Source: Batillaria attramentaria
Lineage: Eukaryota > Mollusca > Gastropoda > Batillariidae
Length of the DNA: 64,000 nt
NCBI GenBank assembly: GCA_018292915.2
Contig: JACVVK020000086.1
Coordinates: 1,348,501 to 1,412,500 of the forward strand
Direction of reading: 5' to 3'
Each line of letters opens with the position of its first letter. The stretch's first letter is position 1. Positions 1 through 11,534 of the stretch are shown one piece after another. The translations under genes were made by a program, and so were the position numbers. Below the pieces are notes generated by a model. The model was given only the letters and a program-made list of their open reading frames with translations, ran no database searches and was not told the DNA's origin.

Positions 1-1380
1 TTGACGCCAAAATATAAAACGACGAAGCTGCTGGCCTTTTTCTTTCGTTTGAGGCTAAAGGTTTATCTTGTTGTTGTTGTTTTAATTGTCAGATTATTGG
101 GTCGTCAGTCCCGTTACTAATCTGTTACCGAAAAGCCGGAAGACTGCATGCTGAGTACCGGCGCGTTGCGGTGAAAGCCCGTTTTTGTTTTTTACTTTTT
201 TTGCGAGAACTTTGGTCTGGGTTATGTTGTCAGTATCAGTCTGATTTCAGTGTTTGTTTTTATCATTATTCAACTCGGTGACTGCTGGGGATATTTGCAG
301 TGTGTGGCTACTTTTGCGTTCTTTTCTCGCATCCAGTTACTGTAGTCAAGTTGTCCTTGTTTTCCCTATTTATAGTAGGACCCGAGTTTCCAGGCGGTAT
401 CAGTAGGCTATACAGTATATTCGCGGCTTTAGAGGGCGCAATCCTAACCCAGTGACCGTAAGAATGACCGTCTCCGAGTCAGTGAATGGGGGAACACGGC
501 CGGCTTGAAAAACCGGAGTCAATTCATCGTCGGTTCACCGGTAGCAGACTAACTCAGCCGGATCTGCAACAATTTCAGGCTGTGGTGTAATCACCGTTGC
601 TGAGTTGTTGCCGGATCTGGTAGGCCGGAGGTGGAGGAATGTACTCGCAACTGAGACACTGAATTTCTTCGGTTCCCGGTTCTGGAACAATCACTAGCGG
701 GTATGTGCCCGTCCCTAGTGCGGGGCCCGGGCACATGGATAAATCGAAGCTAACCAGATTGCCGGAGGATGGAGACACCGATGAGGACGTGCAAGGGCAG
801 GGGAAGGTGACATCACTGACTGTGATGATAAGCCGGAACGACGTCAGTATCGATCGGAACGGAGGCCACGGCACGTGACTGAGCTTCTACCCCGCACCAG
901 TACAAACACGATCAGTTTACCTTTCTGCTGACTGACAGAGTTGTCAGTCACTGCCGGTGGGCCTGGGACCGGCCGGACTCCAGTGATTAAGTCAAGTTTG
1001 TCACCCGGTGCTGACCGAAGAGCCGACTGACGGAGCCGCGGCCGGCGGCGTTAAACTTAATTAATAAATATAAATCACACATCAGTTAACTTGAGATGAT
1101 ATGTAGTACTCAGTCAGTGAAATCATCTAAAGAAACCTCTCTCTCTCTCTCTCTCAGTCTCAGTTTTGCGCGGGGAAATCAGTCACTGGACTAGGATCGA
1201 GGGGGTCCGACATTACTATCAGTGCCGGGCCGGCGTCGTCATGGCGTGACCGCCGGTCACGTTACAATTTCAAATGAATCAGTAAAACCAAATTAATGTG
1301 TACTTAATGTTGAGTACGTTTTCTTAGTCGTCAGTGTCAGTTATGATTGTACTGGTGTTTGTGATTTTGTCACGGTCACT
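1..1380. other. gene-free stretch dense in CAGT words
   Basis: I see no coding exon here; the short open frames lack splice context and recognisable protein sequence. By eye, CAGT occurs about 26 times on the plus strand, against about 5.5 expected for random sequence and about 8 in an equal stretch at 14401-15800. CCGG-containing words are also frequent. The stretch ends in a short (TC) run at about 1138-1155 and then the GT microsatellite. Confidence 0.6.
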
Positions 1381-1391
1381 GAGTGTCAGTG

Positions 1392-1393
<2 letters not shown>

Positions 1394-1451
<58 letters not shown>

Positions 1452-1579
1452 CGTGTGTTTGTGTGTGTGTGCCGCGGTGTGTGTGTGTGTGCGCGCGCGC
1501 GTGCCAGTGTGTGCCCGGCGCGTTCGTGCGTGCGTGTGTCAGTGTGTGTGTGTGTGTGTGTGCGCGCGGTGTGTGTGTT
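1394..1579. repeat. (GT)n microsatellite with degenerate GC-rich extension
   Basis: An uninterrupted GT run to about 1449 is followed by interrupted TGTG/CGCG sequence. The open frames through it on both strands (poly Val-Cys, poly His-Thr) are artefacts of the dinucleotide repeat. Confidence 0.95.
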
Positions 1580-2080
1580 ATTCTAGCGGGCCGCATTTTT
1601 ATTGATGCCGGTTTACTTGTGCATGTTTATTTATGCTGGTACATGTATTTTATCGTAGGGTTGCATTTTTATGCGTAAGTGTGAGAGCCGATGATGTTAT
1701 GTGAGTGGCTCAGTGTACATGTGATAACTGAATCATTGATTGACCCGACACTGACCACACAACATTCCTATGTTTCATTGTCAGTTTTGTGTATCCAACT
1801 TGATGAAACACATGGCAAAAAATTATTATTATTATCCTGTCTGGTCATTTTCATAGTCGGTGCCGGACGGGAAAATACGATTTTATCCATACAGTTTAAA
1901 ATATTGGCCGGCAATTCAGTGCCGATGTACGAGTTCCTGCGCATCTCAGGTATTCATGAGAATGCACACACAGCGGCGGCAACGAAAAATCCCCTCCCCT
2001 TTACTGTTACACGCCGGCAAAGGCGGCGTTATCCGTCGGTCATGTCAGTGATACGTGTGACCAAACACCTTGGCCAAAGC

Positions 2081-2150
2081 TAATAATAATAATAATAATA
2101 AATGGTATTTGTAGGGCGCATTTCTTTGGCATAAACTCAATGCGCCAACT
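2081..2150 (-). repeat. (TAA)n tract with adjacent GGCGCATT hairpin, SINE-tail type
   Basis: A TAA triplet run is followed by an inverted repeat, GGCGCATT ... AATGCGCC, at about 2115-2145. Tails at 3738-3830 and 12845-12917 have the same plan: a GGCGC stem next to an ATT/TAA microsatellite. This is probably the 3' end of a retroposon read on the minus strand; no complete element is visible. Confidence 0.5.
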
Positions 2151-2484
2151 GATCACTCACCGACATACACGCACATTTTACAGTGGACAGACATACACTG
2201 GTGAAACTGACTAGTTGCTGACACGGGAAATTACTGGAAAGCTTTACAAAAGAGCTAAGAGGTCCTTGATCATGTTTACTGACAAACATTAGCACTGAAC
2301 CGGCATACAATGAACTGTGGTGTACGGCTTATCTGAGCCGGACTGATGAACCCGACAATGATCCCGCTCAGTTTAGTTAGTGGTGTCACGGTCATGATCT
2401 GACTGATACGCCAATCAGTGACTGATAATCAGAGTCATAATATGTGCTTCGTTGATCCGGGTAATCAGCCAGAGTCCTGAGCGT

Positions 2485-2521
2485 ACAAACAAACAAACAA
2501 ACAAACAAACAAACAAACAAC
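2485..2521. repeat. (ACAA)n microsatellite
   Basis: Tandem tetranucleotide repeat of about nine units. Confidence 0.95.
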
Positions 2522-3185
2522 AGCAACAACAAACCGCAGCAGGAAAACTGAAAAGAAAAAAAGGTCTAATGCTACAAATTTTATGCTCACACTGAGATCA
2601 AAGACCTTGGAATCAGAATATGTTTCCAAGATCTTTGCTGAGATCTTCCCAAGCTGTTTTCGTGGTATCTATCTTAACACCACTTACTGAGACACATGCA
2701 CGGTGACAGAGTAACTAATGCTGGCACTGAGCCAACAGAAGCGTACTCGAAGACGCGGCAACCACACTGAGCGCTATACCGAGTAGTGTAACAACAGCCG
2801 TAGAATGTGAATGTTCGACCGTTCGCGCAAAGTCACTGTAAATGACGTTGTGTCGCATTTGGAGCTGTACTAATCATCAAGATGAGTATTTCGAGCGTAC
2901 ACTGAGGCGCACTCACGAGCGAAACTGTTCCAAAACGTAGTCTGGCTTCAGTAGCAACGATGGAATAAGTGAGCCCGTAGTGACACTGACTGAGCAAATC
3001 AGTACACAGATCGACTGACTGATCGGCCGAGTCACACCGACTACACGCAACTGACTGTCCCAAAACAGAGAATTCTCCCCGTATTAAGTCTTGTAATGGT
3101 AGCAATGATCTCTTTAATACGCTATAGTCTTCTTTGCTACGATATATGACTCAACATGGTAACCTGCGTCAGCTGGTTGGTCACA

Positions 3186-3395
3186 TCACGAGGTAACCGA
3201 GTGGGTGGGTGGCTGTTTGGGAGTTTAACGTCCTTTTCCACCACTGACGTATGGGTGATATCAAAGACGCGGGGGCAACGAGAAAAAGGCCAGCACGAAT
3301 GTTTGGCCCCAGCCGGGATTCGAACTCACGACCCGAGCACTGAAAGTCCAACGCCTTACCATTCGACTATCCCTGCTCCCCTCACGAGGTTACCG
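3186..3395 (-). mobile_element. tRNA-derived SINE with target-site duplication
   Basis: On the minus strand the element starts with a tRNA-like head (about 3381 down to 3308) holding an intact Pol III B box of the GTTCGAATCCC type and a degenerate A box. A unique body ending in CCACCCAC-like sequence follows. It is flanked by near-identical 14-bp direct repeats, TCACGAGGTAACCG at 3186-3199 and TCACGAGGTTACCG at 3382-3395, which mark the insertion. The same family occurs on the plus strand at 61431-61602 and, split by another element, at 48541-49668. The head resembles a tRNA-Gly (UCC) relic. Confidence 0.85.
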
Positions 3396-3737
3396 GGAGT
3401 TGTGAGTGCACCAGTTGCCTTTCTAAAATAATAATTTTAAAAAATCGTGATTAATTTATATCTACGGATTTAAATTTGGCTTAGTGGGAGTGTTGTACTT
3501 TGACTATACTCGTGCCTACTACAATACGAGCTGTCAAGAAACCGTTAATCTTGCCTGATTTTCGCATGCAGGGCTAAAACCGAGAAAGAGTCAGGAACGT
3601 GGGATACTCGCGCGCGGTACGCAATGTGTTAAGTTTAGGCTCAATTTGAGACAGTGGGTTGTTTTTTTTTGGTACCTACTGTTCAGGGTGTTGGGTTTTT
3701 ATTATTCAGTCAGGGCGGGTACGTGTAAATGGATGTA

Positions 3738-3830
3738 ATAATAATAATAATAATAATGACTATTGTATAGGCGCTTTACCTAATTTCATGAATCGGCTCA
3801 AAACGCCGCGAACTGAACCCAACACGCACG
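3738..3830 (-). repeat. (ATT)n retroposon tail with GGCGCTTTA stem
   Basis: Read on the minus strand, a GGCG...AAAGCGCC near-inverted repeat is followed by TATAC and an ATT microsatellite. It shares its plan with 12845-12917 on the plus strand. It is probably the 3' tail of a SINE or LINE. Confidence 0.5.
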
Positions 3831-3964
3831 CTCACGTGAATCACACGCATTCTCTCACACACTGGACATAAACACATTACAATCGCGTGGTGCGAAGGGT
3901 CAGCTCAGTTATTTAAATTTCGGAATTCAGAATTGAATTTATTTTTCAAATTTGGTGGGCTCAA

Positions 3965-4135
3965 CATTTCCAGAGCAGAGGGGGAGGAAGCCGGAGTACC
4001 CGGAGAGAACTCCCCGATGATCGGCCCGAATGAACGGTGCCACGTACGAGAAGGAAAAATTCTTTGCCCCGAGTGGGACTCGAACCCCTGACCTCTCGCA
4101 TTGGTGACAGTCTCTTAACCACTAGACCGCCGACC
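3965..4135 (-). mobile_element. second family of tRNA-derived SINE
   Basis: The minus strand reads as a tRNA-like head with A box GTCTAGTGGTTAAGAG and a perfect B box GGTTCGAGTCC (about 4080). The body then contains CTCCGGGTACTCCGGCTTCC, a motif common in SINE bodies of aquatic animals. The sequence differs from the family at 3186-3395. I see no clear target-site duplication, so the limits are approximate. Confidence 0.7.
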
Positions 4136-4249
4136 GCCGTACAGGAGTCATTGTACACACTTGTGAGTGTGTTTTCAGTCTTACTGCTTGCAACAAACTC
4201 ATCATATAGCCATCGTAATTATACTGAAACACATACACAGTATGTATGT

Positions 4250-4400
4250 AGTGACTGGTTTGGTTGGTCGGTGTTTGTGTTTTTGTGTACGGACAACAAC
4301 CGACCCAGTTTAGCAGTCAGCCCGGCCAAGACTAAATCACGTGCTCTCTGTTTGCGCAGCACGTAGGGCACCTCAGATTTGAGCTGGATTATTCGGGCTG
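4250..4400 (+). repeat. dispersed repeat, copy 1
   Basis: It shares ordered blocks with 10990-11160: TTTGGTTG, CAGTCAGCCCGGC or CACTCAGCCCGGC, CACGxGCTCTxTG, GCGCAGC, CACCTCA, TTTGAGCTGGAT and CGGGCT. The two copies bracket the lectin gene. The family is not recognised. Confidence 0.6.
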
Positions 4401-4605
4401 CATTCTGAGTTGGACCGGCCATTCCATGATCATTGTCGGCTACTATCGTGACGGCACCAACACTCCCATGACAGTTACACATTTCCTGATAATAAACTGA
4501 GTCATTCCATAGTCATTTACTCAGTTTCTATCTCGACTGTATGTTTCATACGGGAGTTCCCAATGTACCGTTCGGTACTATGTAACTTATTGTCGGAGCG
4601 CTAAT

Positions 4606-4640
4606 GATAACAACATTATCAGTGAGATAACAACATTATC
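4606..4640. promoter_or_regulatory. doublet of GATA-site dyads upstream of the lectin start
   Basis: GATAACAACATTATC occurs at 4606-4620 and again at 4626-4640, a period of exactly 20 bp. Each copy pairs GATA with an inverted TATC. The pair lies about 350 bp before the lectin initiation codon. GATA factors act in blood-cell and immune gene control in many animals; a role here is inferred from position and symmetry only. A palindrome, GTACCG-TT-CGGTAC, lies just upstream at 4565-4578. Confidence 0.35.
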
Positions 4641-4987
4641 GGTCGCACCTCGACTGCCAGTTATCTATTGTTTCTGGTGGTTGGTTCGATAGCGATAGGA
4701 TTGTTTCGACTGAGCTAATGTACACAATGATTTTGAGCTTATACCATTCAACTGTCTGTGTCCTACAGAGGCGGTTAAATTCAGTGACATTTTCTTTTGG
4801 TTTCCGACTGTTTTTCGAAGGATGTGATCAACCTGATTCCGTATCTGCGCGCGCTTTGTAAAGATTTGCGTGTAACTATTAGTCCGTTTAGTTTGTGATT
4901 GAAATTTAAAGTCTTGGCCATCTGATCGGATAACTTCGACTGGGGCCGTTTTGTAGTGAAACACAATAACGTATGTAAAACAGAATT

Positions 4988-5036
4988 ATGTCGAGGTGTA
5001 CGTGTGTTGTGCTCTTCCTTCTGGTGTGTTGTGAAG
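4988..5036 (+). CDS. lectin exon 1: signal peptide
   Basis: The ATG opens MSRCTCVVLFLLVCCE and ends in GAAG|gtgagt, a strong donor in phase 1. Joined to exon 2 it completes a signal peptide, with likely cleavage after residue 20 (AVLS|VDTQ). Confidence 0.8.
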
Positions 5037-6759
5037 GTGAGTAAATTATTAGTACGTGTCTTCTTACTACCATTGTAGTCTCCAGCCAGAGTTACTGTCA
5101 TTGTAGTCTCCAGCCAGAGTTACTGTCATTGTAGTCTCCAGCCAGAGTCACTGTCATTGTAGTCTCCAGCCAGAGTTACTGTCATTGTAGTCTCCATCCA
5201 GAGTTACTGTCATTGTAGTCTCCAGCCAGAGTTACTGTCATTGTAGTCTCCAGCCAGAGTTACTGTCATTGTAGTCTCCAGCCAGAGTTACTGTCATTGT
5301 AGTCTCCAGCCAGAGTTACTGTCATTGTATTCTCCAGCCAGAGTTACTGTCATTGTAGTCTCCAGCCTGAGTTACTGTCATTGTATTCTCCAGCAAGAGT
5401 TACTGTCACTGTATTCTCCAGCCAGAGTTACTGTCATTGTATTCTCCAGCAAGAGTTACTGTCATTGTAGTCTCCAGCCAGAGTTACTGTCATTGTAGTC
5501 TCCAGCCAGAGTTACTGTCATTGTATTCTCCAGCCAGAGTTACTGTCATTGTAGTCTCCAGCCAGAGTTACTGTCATTGTATTCTCCAGCCAGAGTTACT
5601 GTCATTGTATTCTCCAGCCAGAGTTACTGTCATTGTATTCTCCAGCCAGAGTTACTGTCATTGTAGTCTCCAGCCAGAGTCAATGTCATTGTAGTCTCCA
5701 GCCAGAGTTACTGTCATTGTAGTCTCCAGCCAGAGTTACTGTCATTGTATTCTCCAGCCAGAGTTACTGTCATTGTAGTCTCCAGCCAGAGTTACTGTCA
5801 TTGTAGTCTCCAGCCAGAGTTACTGTCATTGTATTCTCCAGCCAGAGTTACTGTCATTGTAGTCTCCAGCAAGAGTTACTGTCATTGTAGTCTCCAGCAA
5901 GAGTTACTATCATTGTAGTCTCCAGCAAGAGTTACTATCATTGTAGTCTCCAGCCAGAGTTACTGTCATTGTAGTCACCACTGAGCCAGAGTTACTGTCA
6001 TTGTAGTCACCAGCCAGAGTTACTGTCATTGTAGTCACCAGCCAGAGTTACTATCATTGTAGTCTCCAGCCAGAGTTACTGTCATTGTAGTCTCCAGCCA
6101 GAGTTACTGTCATTGTATTCTCCAGCCAGAGTTACTGTCATTGTATTCTCCAGCCAGAGTTACTGTCATTGTAGTCTCCAGCAAGAGTTACTGTCATTGT
6201 AGTCTCCAGCAAGAGTTACTGTCATTGTATTCACCAGCAAGAGTTACTGTCATTGTAGTCACCAGCCAGAGTTACTGTCATTGTAGTCACCAGCCAGAGT
6301 TACTATCATTGTAGTCACCAGCCAGAGTTACTATCATTGTAGTCTCCAGCCAGAGTTACTATCATTGTAGTCTCCAGCCAGAGTTACTGTCATTGTAGTC
6401 TCTCATTGTAGTCTCCAGCAAGAGTTACTGTCATTGCAGTCTCCAGCCACAGGCTAATAATTCTTAACTCTCTCTCTCTATGCTATGGTCCCTATATGGG
6501 GTACTCGCGTTCACAACGCTTGGCAGCGAAGGTCCCATTTACGGCCGGATCGCCAACTTTCTATGTTTTATTCTCAGTCATATAAGTGAAGTGCGGAACT
6601 GAACACAGAGCTAGCAAAACAAGTTTCTACCAGTCAAAGAAATGCAACCAGCCATTAGTACGATAGTGGGAAACACAACAACAACAAAAGCTCGCAGCAT
6701 AGAGAGAGTTAAAGCCAGTCTTGTCTGTGTCTGCCTTTTTTCTACGCGCGTGTATGCAG

Positions 6760-6812
<53 letters not shown>

Positions 6813-8407
6813 TGAGTGTGCGTGCTTTGTGGTCATGGGGAGGGTGGGGGGTGGGGGAGGGATTAGGGGTATCCGCCCTTGAGTTACGTTGAGAACAAAA
6901 CGGCGTACAGTATTTGTACCCGATGTACAGATACGGCCTGTTTGTCTACAATGTGATGCTCTTGGTCATCTAATTTGTTGGTACCTGTAGTGGTAGTGTC
7001 ATCACGCTATTAATTGTCAGTGTTGTTGTGGTGTTGATTCGTTATCTAACTGACTCTTCCTATAGCTGTGCTTAGTGTGGACACCCAATGCCCCTCCAAC
7101 ATCGGTCCACCCGGCCTGGTGAAAAAACACAACGGCAAATGCTACCAGTTTGTCAAGCAGGAAACTAGTTGGAACAACGCCAAACAAGTGTGCCACTCAA
7201 AAGGAGGGTTTCTGGCAGAAGTCCCCGACTCGGCCACCCAGAACTTCTTGGTTCAAACCCTACACTCGCTCAGTTGGCCGTATCATGGAGTGTGGATTGG
7301 GGCCACGGACCAAGACAAGGAGGGCCAGTGGATATGGGACACGGGTGAGTGAAGAAGGAAGAGGATAGCTAATACTATACATGAAAAAACAACAACAACT
7401 ATATATTCATTATAGTTACACAGAGGAAGAAGAAGATAAACTCTCTATTCTTACATTAGTTGGCCCTGGGGTGATTGTTGTTTTTGTGTGTTTGTTGTTT
7501 CGGAGAGGCCGGGGCATACCGAGTATGATCATTCTTGAGAGAAATACTGACATCAACGGAGTAAGATAGCGTGTGTTTACCGATCTTCTTTCCGTGGCAT
7601 TTAAAGTTCTTTCATCACTCATTATCTGGTGATCAAACGCAAACGTCTCCAGGGATAAATTTAAGAATATATTATTAATCCCTCAAGGAGACATTAAATG
7701 TCTGCTCCAAATACATGACAATGACAGTAAGATACAACATTAAAATTCTACACATAAAAAATAACCAACTTGAAAGAGAATTCTCGCCCCTCTTTCTCTC
7801 CTCATTCATACTAAACACTGCGCAAACGTCACAGATGTATGGGAAAAAAAAAAGGAAAAAAAAAAAGGAAAGGCATACCCGCAAAGACAAACCACACTAC
7901 GAGGCTGTACTGACATATATTCATACGTTATCCAAGTAAAACGAACTAATCCCGATAAAAAAGAGTAAATGACACGTCTATTCTTACAATAGTTGGCCCT
8001 GGAGTTGTCGTGCTTACAGTTGTGGTGGTTGTAGAGACTGGGACAGGATCATAGGTTATTATATCAGATGCTGGAAGTAAACGTGGTTGAATGTGATTTG
8101 TTCGTAGTTTGGCCCGTTAGTAATATTGGCCACCATCCGTTTTGCAGTAAAGCCTAAAGCCAAAGGGTATTGTTTTCCAGGTAAACCCGTGACTTACACC
8201 AACTGGTCCCCAGGTCAGGAAGGAAGGGGAAGTGGGTTTCTGTTCGGTCGTCATGGAGAACTGCCCCCAAACGCCTTGGAGGACTGCGCTGTAATCCGCC
8301 TTGACGACAAAGGCAGATGGCACGACTATCCTTGCAACACTTTTCTGGCTCATTACTCTTCGATCTGTCAGTTTGGTAAGAATCTGTAGTCAGTTGTAGA
8401 AGTTTTA

Positions 8408-8477
<70 letters not shown>

Positions 8478-11264
8478 TGACACACGCACGCACACACGCA
8501 CGCACACCACCACCACCACCACCACTAGAGTTGCACCAAAAGTGCGCAGAATGCAAAAAATCCCGCCATTGCCTGACAAAAAGTAACACCGTCAGCTCCC
8601 AATTTGCCCTTGTGAACCAGCCAGTTTTCAGGTTGTTCTTGTTGTTGTTGTTTTGTGTTTTTTTTTTTTTATAACATAGTCCAGCCCAATTTTTGAACAA
8701 CAAAACAAAACAGAAAACAACAACCACAATACAAAGGGAAAAAAACCGCTTGAAAAACGATACCAAATACAAGACACCTTACAAACAAACAAACAAACAA
8801 ACAAACAAACAAACAAACAAACAAACAAACAAACAAACAAACAAGCGCATACGAAACCCATATCATGATCGAAACTGGAGAGTAGACTGTCATGTCTGGT
8901 ACAGTTCCTTGGACAAGAAATGAATGAGAAGTCCTCTGCACTTTCAGTAGGCAAATGAACACTACGAACAAATCAGTCGAAGTTTCACATTCAAGCACGT
9001 TTACTTCCAGCATATGATTATGCCCACTTGCCCAGAAACAAATATTCGTGTATAGTCGCATATTTCACCTTTGTGTAGATCCTGTCCCAGTTTCTACAAC
9101 CAGCACAACTGTGAGCACAACTACAACGACGACACAGACCACTACAACAACTGCAAGAACTCACAGACCTTCGACTACAGCAACGCCGTCCACCACCACC
9201 ACCAACGTGACCACAGTAGCAAAAACTGCTAAACCAACAACGATAAAAACCACAACCACTGCTCCAACAACAACAACAACACCGTCCACAACTTCAAGAC
9301 CAACCACCACAAAACGACCAACAACAACATCGACGACGACAACTCCATCTACCTCGAAGTCAACAACAAAACGGACGACAACTGCACCGACTACAAGAAA
9401 ACAACTTAAACCGTCAGCGACTACGAAACCCACCACACAATCGAAGACAACATCCACAACATCTACATCGCCACCCACAACTACACAAACCACGACCACT
9501 ACTACACCAAAACCAACGACACAGTCTACGACTGTCAGGCCAACCACCACTGTGCCCACGACAACCACTGCTGCGCCAACGACAACTACTACTCAGCCGA
9601 CGACAGCAACAACGACGACCCCAAAGCCAACGACAACAACGACGACTCCAAAGCCAACAACAACAACGACGACCCCAAAGCCAGTGACAACAACGACGAT
9701 TCCAAAGCCAGTGACAACAACGACGACCCCAAAGCCAACGACAACAACGACGACCCCAAAGCCAACGACAACAACGACCACCCCAAAGCCAACGACAACA
9801 ACGACCACCCCAAAGCCAACGACAGCAACGACCACCCCAAAGCCAACGACAACAACGACCACCCCAAAGCCAACGACAACAACGACCACCCCAAAGCCAA
9901 CGACAACAACGACGACCCCAAAACCAACGACGACGACCCCAAAGCCAACCACAAAGCCAACGACAAAAAGGACAACTCCTCCACAAACAACAGCATCACC
10001 AACCATTATGCCAACAACAACAACAACGACCTCTAAGCCAACATCGACCACAGCAGCGAGCACACCCTCTTCACCCCTTACCAAGAAAATGGCACCCCCA
10101 ACTGGAAAATTACCGGCAAGTACCTCAACAGAGCGTAGGTCAACAGCAATGAACCGTCTGACCACTTCTGCCAGTAAACCAACAAGCACGCGACCAGCGC
10201 CCAGCTCGACACACGTGCCACAGGCAGCCACGCAAGGGACTGTCTCAAAAGCATCTGTGTCAGCTACTGTCTTCCCCATGACAAAGGCTGGTCAAAGGGG
10301 GACAACTGTTGTAGGAAGACTGCCCACTACCGCGAAGTCACCGGTGACGCAAAGCAGAGTAGCTATGATGACGTCATCGAAGGGACTCGGGGCTCGTGTG
10401 ACGCAAGCGCAGCACGGAGGTCCAAACGGTTCTGGTTCTCCGAGTACAGGTATGATTTTTTTTTGTGATTTTGTTGTCGTTGTTTGTAATTTATTTATTC
10501 ATTTGGGTGACGGGAAGGTGTGTTGAGAACACAAACATTCAGACAATCACGAATGCGTAGATCTACTATTGCAGTTGTTGAAGACAAGTCTCCCAACTGA
10601 TGTGGTGAGCTTCAAGTACTAATTTTGTTTTCTCAATTTTAATGTGTAATTAGACACTTGGGCCGTTAGATCAATGATAACTATGGCACATTTCCATATG
10701 AATTTATGACCATTGACCATTCACACTTTTGTTTTAATTATTATTTTTTTAGAGTCCGTATCTACACACCAGTGTCCAAATGCGCCTTCATGATCACTGA
10801 CATCTGTTTTGTCGTTCCACAGGTGCGCTGGTTGGAATCATCATCGGCGCTATAGCAGGCGTGGTTATCATCGTTCTCGTCATTGTCGTCTTTTGGAAAA
10901 GGCAGGTGTAGTCCGGTAGTAGCTGTCGATGATTGTTTGCTTTGAGCCAACATCCAGCAAGGAGGCGCATAGCAGGGATTGTTTCGGTTTTGTTTATTGT
11001 TGTTCTTCCTTTGTTTGGTTGTCCTGGATACGGTAAGACTATACCAGTTCAGCACTCAGCCCGGCGAAAAACCACGCGCTCTGTGGTGCGCAGCCGCATA
11101 TAGGCAGACCACCTCAAGTTTGAGCTGGATCAGTTTTTCGGGCTAGGTTCTCAGTGAACTGTTCACGCCTATTTGAACAAAAAAATGTTCTTACGTTTTT
11201 GAGATATTTCATTGGGCTCTTGTTTAACTTTTGTTGTTGTTGTTGTTATTGTCGGTGGTGGTGA

Positions 11265-11339
<75 letters not shown>

Positions 11340-11340
11340 C

Positions 11341-11391
<51 letters not shown>

Positions 11392-11392
11392 C

Positions 11393-11478
<86 letters not shown>

Positions 11479-11502
11479 TGTGTGTGTATGTGTGTGTGTG
11501 AG

Positions 11503-11534
<32 letters not shown>

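Larger units (their letters stand above)
1580..3185. other. gene-free stretch
   Basis: Apart from the two small repeats listed inside it, I find nothing here that I can support as a gene. CAGT/ACTG words remain frequent, for example around 2395-2430 and 2985-3055. Confidence 0.5.

Noticed and set aside
5071..6450. Regular 28-bp repeats resembling a CRISPR array
   Set aside because: The units abut without unique spacers and lie in an intron of a eukaryotic gene. This is a minisatellite.
8147..8180. Alternative acceptor TTTTGCAG at about 8146 for lectin exon 3
   Set aside because: It would insert extra residues and break the phase into the conserved strand; the site at 8181 joins the domain correctly.
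9161..10279. Long minus-strand open frames across the lectin stalk exon (Val/Gly-rich, Leu/Ser-rich, Trp/Arg/Cys-rich)
   Set aside because: They are antisense readings of the 27-bp Thr/Pro repeat; the plus-strand frame has signal peptide, lectin domain and splice continuity.
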